NCBI GenBank assembly: GCA_022641835.1 | Contig: CP048716.1 | Coordinates: forward strand, 1,550,001 to 1,614,000 | Length of the DNA stretch: 64,000 bases | From: Petasospora fabianii | Taxonomy: Eukaryota; Ascomycota; Saccharomycetes; Phaffomycetales; Wickerhamomycetaceae | Direction of reading: 5' to 3' | In this document: piece after piece, positions 1-14,348 of the stretch | How the letters are laid out: each line of letters opens with the position of its first letter | Position numbering within the stretch: the stretch's first letter is position 1 | Notes under the pieces: generated by a model | Databases searched by the model: none | Told to the model about the DNA's origin: nothing | The model's input: the letters and a program-made list of their open reading frames with translations, nothing else | Position numbers and translations under genes: made by a program

Positions 1-3000
1 GGAAGCTGTATCTCGATAGTCTATCATAGACACCACCCTGTTGCTGGCGACTCGATGATAACTTGTGGCAGAGTGGCTTATCCTGTGCGTTGAAAGACTC
101 GAATATGCCAACACTTTTGTCTTTTGGAGAGACAGAGTCAGCATACTTGTCCTCGTTAATTATCATAAGTGGCAACTTGAACTTAGGAAACTAAGGGGGC
201 TGGAGATTTAAGATGTAGTTGCTCCTAGTGTGGTAACTAGTTGAAAGCAACTCTGTAGCAAGTGGAGTAAATGTGGGTATAACGGTATGGTATGGAAGAA
301 GTGGAAGGTCCAGATGTCTGACTTTGTCACTGTGTTTATTGACGGTGAGAGAATATCCATCCAGCCTGAAAAGAGGGCAAATCATGTTATATTTATAAAG
401 TATCTGAAACACGATTTAATCCACCATATCCATCCAGTTTGAAGCTTGGATAAGGTTATGTGGTGGAAAGTGCGTGCATCCCCCAATATGCAAGCAATGT
501 TAAACTTCGATTGTTATGAGTGGGCCCATACGCCTGGATGGAGGGATCGCCCGCGCAATGAAGCATCTCACAATATACGGCTTTATGGTTTTGAGCCAAG
601 TAAACGAAGCATATTATACATATTATTATATTTTATGAAGGTATTTTATAGACTCTATTAACCTATCGTAGAGTGTTGTGTGCGAGCAAAGAGGAAAATT
701 AACGCCTCCACTACCATCGCATCCCCCACACAATGCCCGCAAGGCAAGCTTCAAGTGCGTGATCCCAAAGACTTCAAGTTTCTTCTTATCTCGCCCAAGC
801 TAGTACCAGTACAACATATGTTGCTAAGCCCCCTCGGAGCTGACCGAGAAAGGCACTGAATGGGATTAACTCGGCACCACTCGTGAACTCTATAACTCCA
901 TATCTGCATCGGCGAGCGTAAACACTGCACAACAGCTGTCAAATAGCGGGCCCCTAAGTCACCTTATGCACAATGGGATGCCTGTTTCTCTACAGCTCTA
1001 CTACTTATTGTAACCTTTTTAAGCTTTGCCGATGGATTAGCGAGCTGTGATAGGGTAAGGGGCCCCAGTGGTTAACATTAACGTTGAACTCTAGACAACG
1101 AAACCGATAGATCCCAATTCAACTTTAAGGTGTGAAGGGCATGTTAGCTTCCCAGAAAGTCTAAAAGAAATCCATAGATCCAGTCCCCTTATCGTCTGCT
1201 CCCATGGGACTGCTCGCAAACTTGGCCAAGTCCGGATCAATCTGTTTACCTGAAAGAGGGGTGCCGCCGCCCTAGCTATAGTCCTCTGCGCATTGGAAGA
1301 CCCACTCCAGCATCTCGCAAAGCTGCACTCCACAGCACTCTTACTGAATCCAACCTGAGAGCCATAAATCTAGTACTTAATATTGCATCAAGGTCAGACT
1401 TTTACAGTGAGTTCTAGCCTCTCGCCAAGGACACTGGCGCCGGACGTAAGAGGGGAAAAGCGGTTATCATATGCATGCACGAGAAACGGTAATAGAAGAT
1501 TGAAACGATGAACTGACAACATCATTACCCTTCACTAACAGAGCAATAGCCAAGTGGTGGCACGGCAACGAGGCGTGGCCACCAGCTTCTGCCAGAAGCG
1601 CCCATACCACCGATGTGTCCGCCCCGTTCCTTGATTGTGTCTCGGCATATCTTTGATCTTGAGCCAGGTCTATCTCTTAACCATTGTCAACCAGAATGTG
1701 GGACATGAAGACCCCACCAGAATGCATGAGATCATGAGAAAGTATCATTGAAGGTGCTCTCTCCAGGACCGTATTGTATAAAAGCACATTGACAGGCCAT
1801 ATGAATCACAAGTTGTGGGGTGCAGACGGTCGGAGTTTCACAAGTGCGAATTTCCATACCGTGATTCTGTGATGCTTTCTAGAAACCCCCTTGCTTCACT
1901 GTATAGCGATATGCGTTGGTACTAGAAGTTGAATTTCTGAGATGCTCATTTTGCTTCCACACATGACCGCCATACAGAATGCAACTAGCTGTGGTGATTA
2001 CGGGAGGATGACCGAACTCGCACCAGACTAAGGTTTTACGAACGGGCTTGAGAATACAGCCGTGTGTTGCCGTACCGGCTACAATCCTACAGATTTGCTC
2101 TCTCTCTCATTATTATCATTAATCAGAAACAGAACTAAGGGTAGTTTCACTGGAAAGGGTGCTTGGTTCATGCGCTTTACCCATTCGAGCCCATGGGTGG
2201 GGACGAGGGCCCACAAACGCTGTGCCTCCAGACAGTACATTAACAGACCTGTCTTCAACTGGACAGTGTACAAAACTACTTGGTCACGGTATTTTGCAGA
2301 CATATATAGCCTGTTTATTACTACAGAGCCTTGATATTGTTGCGGGCAGTCCCTAACTCGACCAATTGGCTGGGCGTTGGATTCTCGAAGCCTATGTGTG
2401 ATTCAACACTGTCAAACTTCCTATGATTTCCACAGCTAAGAGTTGTGGGTGTGGATACTAGAAACAGTACTTGAAGATGACAGAGGGTACACAATCACAC
2501 TGATCTAGCCTTTGATAACCCCCACCATCTGATTGTCAGCAACTGGGGGCTCCATCACTACATTTCTTTTTCAGAGTCTTCCAGCCTGAGATTTAGCCTG
2601 CAGGCTGTGAACCCTATTGAGGTAATCAATTCTCACTACTCTTGCAATCGCAATGGCTAGTCCTGATCCTTTGATACCCATGAGTTGAGTTGACCTTATC
2701 TTCCAAATCATTCGTTTCTACAACGCAGCGAGCAGAAAATCATCGTACAAATTGAATTGTTGCACATACAGTCCTGGCTCCATAATACACAGCGGACAGT
2801 CGAGTGTCTACTCATGTATACATCTACAATCTTGTAATTGGGCGGCTTAGACTACTACACCCTTCGCTGACAACAGATTAGGCCTCTGTTTCACTCTACC
2901 AACATATGTTTGTACTTTTCATAAGCACGCTTCGTGTTTTGACGCTTAGATAAAATTGCTTTTATAACATGATGCATCCTCAGACAGTAGTTTGCATGAA

Positions 3001-3785
3001 AGCCATTTGGCGCCCATGACCGTTGTGCTTGCCGGGCCACACAGCACCAAGCTCTTTCGCTTACCATTGGTGATATATAGCATCTCAAACTTTAGTTGCT
3101 TGTCTTTGGCTGGATCCTGAAGACTGTCTAAGCTTCAATAACCAGTCACTATCGAATACAGCAGCCACAGCGACATTCATCAAACCCATCTAGCACGGGC
3201 CAAGAAATGCTGCACCATGTAGCTGCTATACGTTAACTACAAGACCAGCAATATAGTAATAGCAATGTTTGAATGTATATCGCACCCGTTAATTATGTTG
3301 GAAATGTCAAACCTCCAAAGGTCACGGAAACACCAACTGTATAGAGATACCTTCTCCTAAATTACAACAATGAAACACTTCTATGTGTAGAAATACCTTC
3401 AACCGGTTTGACGTGTTTTCTCCTCACCATGTTTGACGTAGACAACAACAGTTCACTAACAACACAATAGATCGTGTCAAGCCGTGAACAATATTAGACA
3501 AAGAACAATGGTATGATAAAAAAATGATGGAGGGAATCCGTCGTGACCTCAAAGCCCTTCTTGTAGCTGTATATATATATGCCGTGATGTCCATAGCCCA
3601 AGACACCAATGAAAAACTTTTAAGACCCAACGAAAATGCAAACATGTGAGAAAACTTCATATCAACAGCAGTAACGTGTGCAAGCAGCAAAAAAAAATCA
3701 AGTGGAAATCAAAAATAATGGTGTAAAACAAGTAATAAAAAAATTATATCAACCAAGAGTGGATATGCAAATGATCCATAAGGAA
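1..3785. other. gene-free left end
   Basis: No reading frame here looks like a gene. The open frames are under about 105 codons, overlap on both strands and resemble no family I know. I looked for tRNA A and B boxes and found none. The composition is balanced rather than strongly AT-rich. The last 100 bases would hold the 3' end of the DED1 transcript. A long regulatory region for a gene left of the window, a decayed gene or a centromeric region are all possible; nothing seen chooses between them. Confidence 0.5.
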
Positions 3786-6603
<2,818 letters not shown>

Positions 6604-8397
6604 ATGTCAAGTGGTTCCGAATTGCAGGACTTGTCGTCCTCCCATTCTACACCATCTGAAAAATCTAATGCTAACTCAAAAGCTTCCACAACTGTCACTG
6701 TCAAGGAAACATGTAACTATACATCCACCGCTAGTACCTCTGTAAAGAAGGAATCTGCTTCTGTATCCACCACTGAATCTACTTCAGAAGGCTGGTGGGC
6801 AAACTACAAGGATGGTTTCTCCCGTGCACTCGAGAATGACGCTGAGAATCAAATCGAGGAGACAAAAGGTGTCATTGACAACAGACGACTCATCATGATC
6901 ACCATTGGTTCCGGTCTTGGTACCGGTCTCTTGGTTGGTAACGGTAGAGCCCTTGCCCTTGGTGGTCCGGCTGGTCTTCTCATTGGTTACCTCTTAGTTG
7001 GTGTCATGTTGTTCTTCACTATGTTCAACGCTGGTGAGCTTGCTGTTGCCTATCCTAACTTGGAAGGTGGTTTCAGTGGCTATGGTGACCGTCTCTCTGA
7101 CCCATCGTTCAACTTTGCAGTCTCTTGGATCTACTTGATCAACTGGCTCTCTGTTCTCCCATTGGAGATGGTTACTGCTTGCATAACAATTCAATACTGG
7201 ACCACTTCGGTCAATCCTTGTATCTTTGTTACCATTTTCTTGGTATTCATCTATGCTTCCAACTTCTATGGAGCTAGTGGATACGCAGAGGCAGAGTTCT
7301 GGATGAATCTCGCTAAGGTTCTCATGCTGATTGGTTTCATTATTGTCGGTATTATCGTTGACTGTGGTGGAAACTCAACTAGCGAGTACATTGGCTTCAG
7401 ATACTTCAAGGATCCAGGTGCATTCTCTCATGGTTTCAAGGGTGTCTGTGCTGTCTTTGTCACATCTGCCTTCTCCCTCGGTGGTACTGAATTCATGGCT
7501 ACTACTGCTGCTGATCAGGAACATCCAAAAAAATCCATTCCAAAGGCCATGAAGCACGTTGGTTACAGACTTATCATCTTCTACTTCCTCTCCATCTTCA
7601 TTGTTGGCTTGATCGTCCCTTACGACTCACAGTCCTTGATGGGTAGTGGTAAAGGTTCCGGTACTTCTCCATACGTTATCGGTGTCATGCAGCTCCACAA
7701 AGCGCTTGCTCACGTTGTCAATGCCGTTATCTTGATTGCCCTTCTTTCTGTCGGTAATGCTGCTATGTACTCATCTGCCAGAACTCTTCTTGCTTTGGCT
7801 AAGCAGGGTGCCGCTCCACAATATTTCAACTACGTTGACAAACGAGGTAGACCTTTGAGAGCCTTGATCCTTGCTGCCATCATTGGTCTTTTCTCTTACA
7901 TTGTTGCTTATCCACATCAGGATGTCATCTTCACTTGGCTTCTTTCTATCTCTGGTGTTGCCGCTCTCTTTGCCTGGGCTATCATCAACGTTTGTCAGAT
8001 TCGTCTCAGGGCTGCCCTTAAGGCTCAGAACAAGCAGGAGAATGAGCTTGGTTACAAGTCTCCAGTTGGTTTGTGGGGTTCTTACATTGCCCTGATCATT
8101 ATTGTGCTCATCTTGATTGCCCAGTTCTGGATCTCCCTGTTCCCAATTGGTTCCTCCGGTCCAAGTGCTACCGAGTTCTTCAAGAATGATGCCGGTTTGA
8201 TTGTGGTCTTCTTCATATACATCGTACACAAGCTCTTCACAAAGAACTGGAAGCTTCTTGTTCCAGCATCTGAGATTGACCTTGTGTCTGATCGCAGAGT
8301 CTTCTCACCTGAAGAGCACGCTGCCGATGCTGCTAGAGATGCTGAGGAAAGAGCCCAGCGTAACTGGCTCCAGGCAACTATCAACTTTTTGTTTTAA
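6604..8397 (+). CDS. amino-acid permease (YAT/Gap1-like family)
   Basis: Plasma-membrane proton-coupled amino-acid importer of the fungal YAT family. The 597-residue protein starts at an ATG 104 bases after a TATA box. A Ser/Thr/Lys-rich cytosolic N-tail of about 95 residues, typical of permeases regulated by ubiquitination, leads into TM1 with GSGLGTGLLVGNG, the family's substrate-binding loop. About 12 hydrophobic segments follow, including the FSLGGTEF segment typical of TM6. The C-terminal tail is short and ends in FLF. Substrate range cannot be read from the sequence; Gap1, Agp1 and Dip5 types are all possible. It converges with the NAD kinase gene, 182 bases apart. PTR3, part of the sensor that induces such permeases, lies in the same window. 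Confidence 0.9.
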   Translation: MSSGSELQDLSSSHSTPSEKSNANSKASTTVTVKETCNYTSTASTSVKKESASVSTTESTSEGWWANYKDGFSRALENDAENQIEETKGVIDNRRLIMITIGSGLGTGLLVGNGRALALGGPAGLLIGYLLVGVMLFFTMFNAGELAVAYPNLEGGFSGYGDRLSDPSFNFAVSWIYLINWLSVLPLEMVTACITIQYWTTSVNPCIFVTIFLVFIYASNFYGASGYAEAEFWMNLAKVLMLIGFIIVGIIVDCGGNSTSEYIGFRYFKDPGAFSHGFKGVCAVFVTSAFSLGGTEFMATTAADQEHPKKSIPKAMKHVGYRLIIFYFLSIFIVGLIVPYDSQSLMGSGKGSGTSPYVIGVMQLHKALAHVVNAVILIALLSVGNAAMYSSARTLLALAKQGAAPQYFNYVDKRGRPLRALILAAIIGLFSYIVAYPHQDVIFTWLLSISGVAALFAWAIINVCQIRLRAALKAQNKQENELGYKSPVGLWGSYIALIIIVLILIAQFWISLFPIGSSGPSATEFFKNDAGLIVVFFIYIVHKLFTKNWKLLVPASEIDLVSDRRVFSPEEHAADAARDAEERAQRNWLQATINFLF

Positions 8398-8579
8398 GTT
8401 GTTTTTCTTGCATCTCTTGTTGGCGTTTGGCTAGTTTCATAATGTTTGGTCTAATTTCATTCCGTTTTGCCTTTCAATGCCATACCATTGTGTAGACATT
8501 GTATTATTATTCATATATCATTAACTATAAGCGCAGCACAGCAAGCGGCCGCTATGCGAGAATAGAAGTTGCGCCAACC

Positions 8580-10115
8580 TCACTTCTTGAACTTTTCAGT
8601 CATAGTAAGTGCTGACAGGTCAATACCATCTAACCTGTGATTTGCCAGTCTCGGACCCAGTGTTGGAGTGTTGTTTCCTGTTCTTACTGGTGGTGGGGTG
8701 TCAATGCCCTGTCCAGGTGGTGGAACAAAGTATGTAGACAAATCTGTATCATCAATATCAGCGGGACTTTCATGGCCAGACTCTTCATTGTCATCAGCAC
8801 TCTGATCTTCAACATCTTCTTCGGAGTCTGCAAAGTTGAACTTTGGCTTGTTGAGCTGATTCTTCTCATAGTTCTTTTTGTTCTTCTCCGAGAGGAAATT
8901 GACAAATGACTTTTGTTGTTCTCTGACGTTCCAGTTCAAAGAGCGGGAGACACTTTCGAAGTACTCCGTTGGTGAGGACATGACAGTTGGGAAGGAGAAT
9001 GGGGAAGCAGAAACAGTAATGTAATCACCTTTCTGTAGTTCCACTCTAGCCCGGCCGTCAAATGCAGCCCAAGCTGTAGAACGACTTCTTCTTGGGACCT
9101 TCACCTTGAGCACCATACTGTCTGGGAGTAAGATCGGTCTGAATGAGAGTGTGTGTGGACAAATTGGAGTCACTGAAATGACGTTGACCGCTGGGTGGAC
9201 AAGCGAACCACCAGCACTGAGAGAGTATGCTGTGGACCCCGTTGGTGTAGCGAGGATCAGACCGTCTGCTTGTGCCACTGTGAGTAGAGAGCCATCACCG
9301 TAGAGTTCAAGCAGGGACACAAATGGTGACGGGCCTCTGTCGATTGTCAACTCATTCAAGACTTGCTGCTCACACACCAGTGACCCGTCTCGTCTATGTA
9401 CTCGGCATGAGAGCCGCATTCTCAAATTTGTTCTGACACCCTTCTCTAGCACCACGGCTAACGATTCTCTAAAGTCTTCAAATTGGAATGTCGTGAGAAA
9501 TCCTAGCGATCCTAAGGCAAATGACATGACCGGTGGAACGGATCTCTGGAAAAGTGATGAGACGTAAAGCACCGTACCATCACCACCGAGTGTAATGACG
9601 AGATCAATCATGGATGAACGCTCCCTGACAAATGCACGATCCCAGTACTTCAAGTAATGTTTGGCCTTAGGCAGTTCTGTCACAATACCGGCAGCATTAA
9701 ATCGTATGGACTTCTCCAAGTGGTGATCAACGTAGACGGTAAGATCCTTGTATCGCGTCAAGAGCCATTCGCTGATCTCCCTGGTGAGATAAACGAGTGA
9801 GTTGTCACGGGCCTTGGTAACGATCATGATATGTTTGGCATCAAGTTTGACCGTAGTTTTCGACAAGTTCTTAGAGAGCATTCTGACACCGTGTGCTGTC
9901 TCAGCTAATTTAGCATGAGACTTCGAAGTTTTGAGGTTGTCAGAGGAGTCCGAAAGCCTTCTGAACATCCTCATGGCATCGTCCTCGCTCTTGCCCTTTC
10001 TCTGTTGGGATCTGGAGCGTGACGGTGGAGCACTGTCAGAGCTACTCCGTTCATTATTGTCTGAATTGCCTGGCTGTGGGGTGGACCTGCCCTGTGTTGG
10101 AGTTACCGAGCCCAT
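8580..10115 (-). CDS. UTR1: NAD kinase, Utr1-like
   Basis: ATP-NAD kinase, which phosphorylates NAD (or NADH) to NADP. The open frame begins at a TTG; the first ATG two codons later gives 511 residues. A Ser-rich, disordered N-terminus of about 90 residues precedes the kinase core, with GGDGT near 177-181, a following GSLGFL, an NE motif in LNELTIDRGPS, the glycine-rich TPTGSTAYSLSAGGS loop and a PILLPDS strand. The last 110 residues are acidic and disordered. There is no mitochondrial presequence, so the cytosolic Utr1/Yef1 type is more likely than Pos5. It lies downstream of GDA1 on the same strand, 422 bases apart. Confidence 0.9.
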   Translation of the reverse strand: MGSVTPTQGRSTPQPGNSDNNERSSSDSAPPSRSRSQQRKGKSEDDAMRMFRRLSDSSDNLKTSKSHAKLAETAHGVRMLSKNLSKTTVKLDAKHIMIVTKARDNSLVYLTREISEWLLTRYKDLTVYVDHHLEKSIRFNAAGIVTELPKAKHYLKYWDRAFVRERSSMIDLVITLGGDGTVLYVSSLFQRSVPPVMSFALGSLGFLTTFQFEDFRESLAVVLEKGVRTNLRMRLSCRVHRRDGSLVCEQQVLNELTIDRGPSPFVSLLELYGDGSLLTVAQADGLILATPTGSTAYSLSAGGSLVHPAVNVISVTPICPHTLSFRPILLPDSMVLKVKVPRRSRSTAWAAFDGRARVELQKGDYITVSASPFSFPTVMSSPTEYFESVSRSLNWNVREQQKSFVNFLSEKNKKNYEKNQLNKPKFNFADSEEDVEDQSADDNEESGHESPADIDDTDLSTYFVPPPGQGIDTPPPVRTGNNTPTLGPRLANHRLDGIDLSALTMTEKFKK

Positions 10116-10537
10116 TTGCAATGTGTGTGTGTCTATGTGGAGGAAGGGGCTGGCAGGCGATATCAGCGTGCAGCTGGTGGTGGACCCTTAAGTCGAAAGA
10201 GGGAGAAAAAGCAAGTTTTGTGTGTAGCGATCTCTCAACGGTTAATCCCGAAAGAATTACTCCTTTATGACTTTACTGTGAGTCTCTTGAAAGAGGTTAA
10301 GTTACCTCCCCAGATGCCCTTTACTCATCAACTTTTCTCTCCAGCGCGTTCTGCACAAGGCGGATTTCCAGGCCCCGGATTTTTCGCGGGCGGCCAATCA
10401 TCCCGGGTTCTCTATGACCAACTCTCTATGGATTTACACCCAAAAGCACTTCTGCTAAACAGGACTAAATGGTACCATTTTTACTTTAGTTACAAAATTT
10501 ATGCATTTGTCATTAATAACACTATCCGGAGACCCCT
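10116..10537. other. spacer between GDA1 end and NAD kinase start
   Basis: Holds the GDA1 3' end and the NAD kinase promoter. A short TG-rich patch lies next to the NAD kinase ATG. Open frames through it are shadows. No further element was recognised. Confidence 0.5.
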
Positions 10538-12382
10538 TCAACCGTCAACTTTGGCGACACGGCAGGACCAGCCCTTACCATCCAAGAGAGGAAGAGAAGC
10601 ACCGAGACACCAACCCAACTCATTGTCGGCAATCTTCTTGGCAGTCTTAAGCTCTCTGTGAAGAGGGATGTCGTAACCTGTGTGAAGGAGGGCAACCTGG
10701 AATGACAAGTCCAAACACCACTGTGGCTCCTCCTTAAGCTCCTTGATGGAGCCATCAATAGCGGAGAGGGCATCGGTCCATGTGGACTCACCATTACAGA
10801 CAACCTTAGCCAAATCAGTCAGTTCACCAACAGTGAAAGAAGATGGCATACCAAGTGGGTTGGTTCTGTCGTAGAAGTAAGAGAAGACGTACAAGTCGCT
10901 AGTCTCTCTGAAAGTCTTGATAAGTGATGGCTGGTGGACACCGTTGAAAGAGCATGGAGCAACGGAGCACTCGGCATCCTTCTTCAAGATAGCCTCGGCA
11001 AGGAAGCGACACTGGGCACCGGCAGGTGTCTCAGAGCCCTTGAATGTAATAGAGTACTTGTCACCGTTGTCAAGCTTGACCTCAACGTCCTTAGCGGACA
11101 TTCCTGGTGGGATACATGGGGATGTAAGTTCACCTTTAGTGGCGGTCTTCTCCAACTTTCCATCCTTGATAGCAGTCTCGACAAGCAAGGAGTTGATTTT
11201 GTTTCTACCAGCCATCAAACCGTAACCCAAATGAGAGAATTGGTAGAGCTCAAAGTCTCTGTTACCGAAGGAGATCTCGTACTTGTGCTCACCGTCAACC
11301 ATCTTTTCACCGTTCTTGAATTCTGGCTCAAAGACGATCTGTGTAGAGCCACCACCAAGATCAAAGACAGCAGCAGTTGGGAACTTGTCTGCAGAACCAA
11401 TGTTACCAAGCAAATAGTTGGCGGTGATCCAGGCGTAGACACCCTCGTCATCACCGGACATGATGGAGATACCATCACCTTCAACGACAGCGAAAGGATA
11501 ATCATTCTCCAAGTGGGTTCTGACAGCCTTCAAGATGTTCTTAGACTTCTCCTCACCCAAGAGACGCAAACCAGCAGTTGCCTTAACAGCGATTGGGGTA
11601 CAGCCTCTAGCCTTTGCTGGGACGGTGTCGACGGCAATCTTCAAAAGTGGGTCAAGAGACTTAGCAGCACCGGCTGTGTCGGTATCGAAGGAGGAAAGAC
11701 CTGGCTTAAGCATCTCGAAAGTTTCCTTTAAGAGCTTTGGTGGAGAGTAACAAGTGTCAAACTCGTAAACGTGGACACGGGAACCTGTAGAACCAGCATC
11801 AACCATAACGACAAACTCACTATCCTTCTTACAGTTAGCGATAGACTTTGGCTCAGAGGCAGTACCTTTGTTACCTTCAACGGCATCTTCATCATCAGAT
11901 GACTTATCTGGGACACCAGCGTATGCCTTAGAATCATCCTTGATAGCGTTAAATTCACCAGAACCGGAGCCCTTTTCAGAGCCGCCAGCACCACCATTTG
12001 GCTTTGGAGCCTGTTTGATTGGGGTACCTTTATCAGCAGCCTTTGGGTCCTCACCTGAACCAGCAGCAGCGTCTTTAGCAGTGTCGTCAGCAAACTGTGG
12101 AGACGTACCCTGGTCAACGACAGGTGCTGCACCATCAGCATTGTCCTCTGGGTATTGCGGAGAGTTAACGGCGTCCTTTGGTGGGAAGACAGCTTCCTCG
12201 GACGAGGAGCCGAAGGAAGAGGAAGAGTCTGAGGAAAGGTCAAATGTGGACTTGGCCTTCTCGATAGAGCTCGTAACTGCTGGAGGAGATGTAATGAAGA
12301 ACATCACAACGGTGAAGATCACCAGGGATGCGATGACGAAGCGCGAGTTGCGCACGGAGGGCGAGAGCGAGATACCAGCCAT
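10538..12382 (-). CDS. GDA1: Golgi guanosine diphosphatase
   Basis: Type II Golgi membrane nucleotidase of the GDA1/CD39 (apyrase) family. It hydrolyses GDP released by mannosyltransferases to GMP, which exits as GDP-mannose enters. The 614-residue protein starts at an ATG and has one signal anchor at about 14-31. A Ser/acidic low-complexity stalk runs to about 185. The apyrase regions are DAGSTGSR at 195-202, ATAGLR at 268-273, a GVYAW block near 314 and DLGGGSTQ at 341-348. The stalk is longer than in the S. cerevisiae protein (about 518 residues in all). It is divergent from ISY1 over 387 bases. Confidence 0.93.
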   Translation of the reverse strand: MAGISLSPSVRNSRFVIASLVIFTVVMFFITSPPAVTSSIEKAKSTFDLSSDSSSSFGSSSEEAVFPPKDAVNSPQYPEDNADGAAPVVDQGTSPQFADDTAKDAAAGSGEDPKAADKGTPIKQAPKPNGGAGGSEKGSGSGEFNAIKDDSKAYAGVPDKSSDDEDAVEGNKGTASEPKSIANCKKDSEFVVMVDAGSTGSRVHVYEFDTCYSPPKLLKETFEMLKPGLSSFDTDTAGAAKSLDPLLKIAVDTVPAKARGCTPIAVKATAGLRLLGEEKSKNILKAVRTHLENDYPFAVVEGDGISIMSGDDEGVYAWITANYLLGNIGSADKFPTAAVFDLGGGSTQIVFEPEFKNGEKMVDGEHKYEISFGNRDFELYQFSHLGYGLMAGRNKINSLLVETAIKDGKLEKTATKGELTSPCIPPGMSAKDVEVKLDNGDKYSITFKGSETPAGAQCRFLAEAILKKDAECSVAPCSFNGVHQPSLIKTFRETSDLYVFSYFYDRTNPLGMPSSFTVGELTDLAKVVCNGESTWTDALSAIDGSIKELKEEPQWCLDLSFQVALLHTGYDIPLHRELKTAKKIADNELGWCLGASLPLLDGKGWSCRVAKVDG

Positions 12383-12769
12383 CGTTTTATTGTACTGTAT
12401 TAGTCTCTGATGGCTTTTTTCTGGGCTCTTGGAAAGGAAAAAAAGAAGGGCCCTCGTTTGATCTCGACTGGTTGGTTATGAGAAATGCTGAAATTTTGGT
12501 GACGCGTTGGTGCGCCCCTGGGCAGACAAAGAGAACGCGCGCGGCGCGCGCGCTCAGGTTCGCGAAGTCTCTCAAAGTCTTTTTTTGGTTTTTCGCGAAT
12601 TCTTCTCGAAGGCGATGTGTTTCTTTTTTCTCCCTGTGTGGTAGCGTACGTACGTACATCGGTCTCTTCGTTTTGCATGCTTTGATTGGGGTTGTCAGCT
12701 GTTGAACACACCTTAATTTCTTGCAAGATTACTGATTAAGATTCCCCTGATCACTATTACATTTTTGCA
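12383..12769. promoter_or_regulatory. GDA1-ISY1 divergent promoter
   Basis: Contains an ACGCGT (MluI cell-cycle box) at 12502-12507, an 18-base run of alternating C and G at 12536-12552 with one break, a T-rich stretch, and three TACG units at 12645-12657. The CG run is very unusual for a yeast promoter. Which gene each element serves is unknown. Confidence 0.5.
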
Positions 12770-13618
12770 ATGTCGAGAAACAGTGACAAAGCTAATACAG
12801 TGTTGTTCCGATATCAAGAGCAACAGGCGGAGGCTAATGGATACATCGACTACAATTCTACACAACGTCCTCGTTCAGTTAAGAAAGTCACTATTCTCAA
12901 AGATGCCGAGAACTGGAGAAAACAAGTTCTTCAGGAAATCAGTCAAAAGATGCTCAAGATCTCTGATGAGAAGCTTTCTGATTACATGATTCGAGATCTT
13001 AATGATGATTTAAACAAACTTATGAGGGAAAAGATTGCATGGGAACACCATATAAAATCCCTTGGTGGTCCTGATTATATCAGGAGTGATAATGGCCGTG
13101 TTGCAGGGGGTGTTGTTATTAGAGGGTATAGATATTTTGGAAGGGCTAAGGAATTGCCCGGTGTTAAGGAGATTTTGAAGAAGCAGTTGGATGATAAGGA
13201 TGCCTTGAAGTTAAAGAAAGAACAGACGAAATCACAGCATCAAAAATTGAGAGAGCTAGAAGAAAGAGCTGATGTGGCATATTATGGGTATAATGATGAA
13301 GTACCAAGGTTTGGATATGATACTAAGGCGTCTGTGATGATCCAAGCGCATGAAATCCTTGGTGATTTGATATCGTGTGATGAGATACTTGATGATAAGG
13401 CCACATCTTTACAAAGTCTTGACGATGAACTTTTGCAGTTTGAGAGAAAGGCTACCCAGAAGAGAACAAAGAAGTTCATTCAGGACAAGAGTGAATCGAT
13501 TGAAGTTGGGGAAAACTTGTTGTTAATCGATGATGCTGCGCCACCAACACAGGAGGAAGTTGAAAAGTTCCTTGTGGAGAGACGTCGGAGACAACTGGAA
13601 CAACAGTTGGATGTTTAA
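12770..13618 (+). CDS. ISY1: spliceosome factor Isy1
   Basis: Component of the Prp19-associated (NTC) complex of the spliceosome, affecting step-one fidelity. The start is clear: MSRNSDKANTVLFRYQEQQ closely follows the family's N-terminus, as do QRPRS, the helical DLNDDLNKLMREK region and YFGRAKELPGVKE. The 282-residue protein is longer than S. cerevisiae Isy1 (235) and has the C-terminal extension seen in other fungi and animals, with FLVERRRRQLEQQ at the end. It is convergent with CYC1. Confidence 0.93.
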   Translation: MSRNSDKANTVLFRYQEQQAEANGYIDYNSTQRPRSVKKVTILKDAENWRKQVLQEISQKMLKISDEKLSDYMIRDLNDDLNKLMREKIAWEHHIKSLGGPDYIRSDNGRVAGGVVIRGYRYFGRAKELPGVKEILKKQLDDKDALKLKKEQTKSQHQKLRELEERADVAYYGYNDEVPRFGYDTKASVMIQAHEILGDLISCDEILDDKATSLQSLDDELLQFERKATQKRTKKFIQDKSESIEVGENLLLIDDAAPPTQEEVEKFLVERRRRQLEQQLDV

Positions 13619-14015
13619 TGAATGTAATGACCCATGATTAAAACTACATGTTTTTGCTGTAAATTTCGAATGCTCAAATGACTTTAAATAACAGGTTTAG
13701 AAAAAACTGGATATATACACAGGGTCTGTAAATAGGAATGAAACATCGAACCATACCAGATCGTACCAGTCCCTTGATTTGGAAATCTATAATATTAGGA
13801 GGCAAGAGAAACAAATGCCATATAAGCAAATGGATGAGAATACCATAATTTCATGGCGTGTTGTTGTGAAGATGGATGTGAATATGTGTTTCTTTAAGGT
13901 AGAAGTTTGTTTTGTTTGTTTTTTGCTTGGTTGCCTCTTGATGAATGTGGTAAATTTTGGAATGCTCAGCTTCAAATCTTGTCGTTACTCATAACTCTTG
14001 GTGGCAATTGACTGT
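13619..14015. other. convergent spacer ISY1/CYC1
   Basis: AT-rich 3' flanks of two converging genes. Short frames at 13779-13994 cross on both strands and are not credible genes. Likely contains both terminators, but no specific signal was resolved. Confidence 0.5.
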
Positions 14016-14348
14016 TTACTTACAGGCCTTAACCAAGTAAGTAACCAAATCGTTTCTGTCCTTCTCCTTCTTCAAACCACCAAAGGCCATCTTGGTACCT
14101 GGAATGTACTTCTTTGGGTTCTCCAAGTAGTCAGACATGGTCTGCTCGTCCCACATAACAGCCTTCTTAACGTTGGCATCAGTGTAAGAGTAACCAGCAG
14201 CCTGACCGGACTGACGACCAAAGACACCGTGAAGGTTTGGACCAACCTTGTGGGCACCACCCTCCTCAACGGTGTGACACTGAAGACATCTAGTCTTGAA
14301 AAGAGTAGCACCCTTCTTCTCGGAACCCTTCTTGTATGGAGCTGGCAT
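14016..14348 (-). CDS. CYC1: cytochrome c
   Basis: Soluble electron carrier of the mitochondrial intermembrane space, passing electrons from complex III to cytochrome oxidase. The 110-residue protein starts at an ATG. The heme is attached at CLQCH (C21, C24, with H25 as axial ligand), and M87 in GTKMAFGG is the second axial ligand. [10 protein letters not shown] and the C-terminal DLVTYL helix are family-typical. Codons are strongly biased, as for a highly expressed gene. A TATTTAAA on the coding strand lies about 95 bases upstream and a CCAAT-type box about 175 bases upstream. Confidence 0.98.
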   Translation of the reverse strand: MPAPYKKGSEKKGATLFKTRCLQCHTVEEGGAHKVGPNLHGVFGRQSGQAAGYSYTDANVKKAVMWDEQTMSDYLENPKKYIPGTKMAFGGLKKEKDRNDLVTYLVKACK

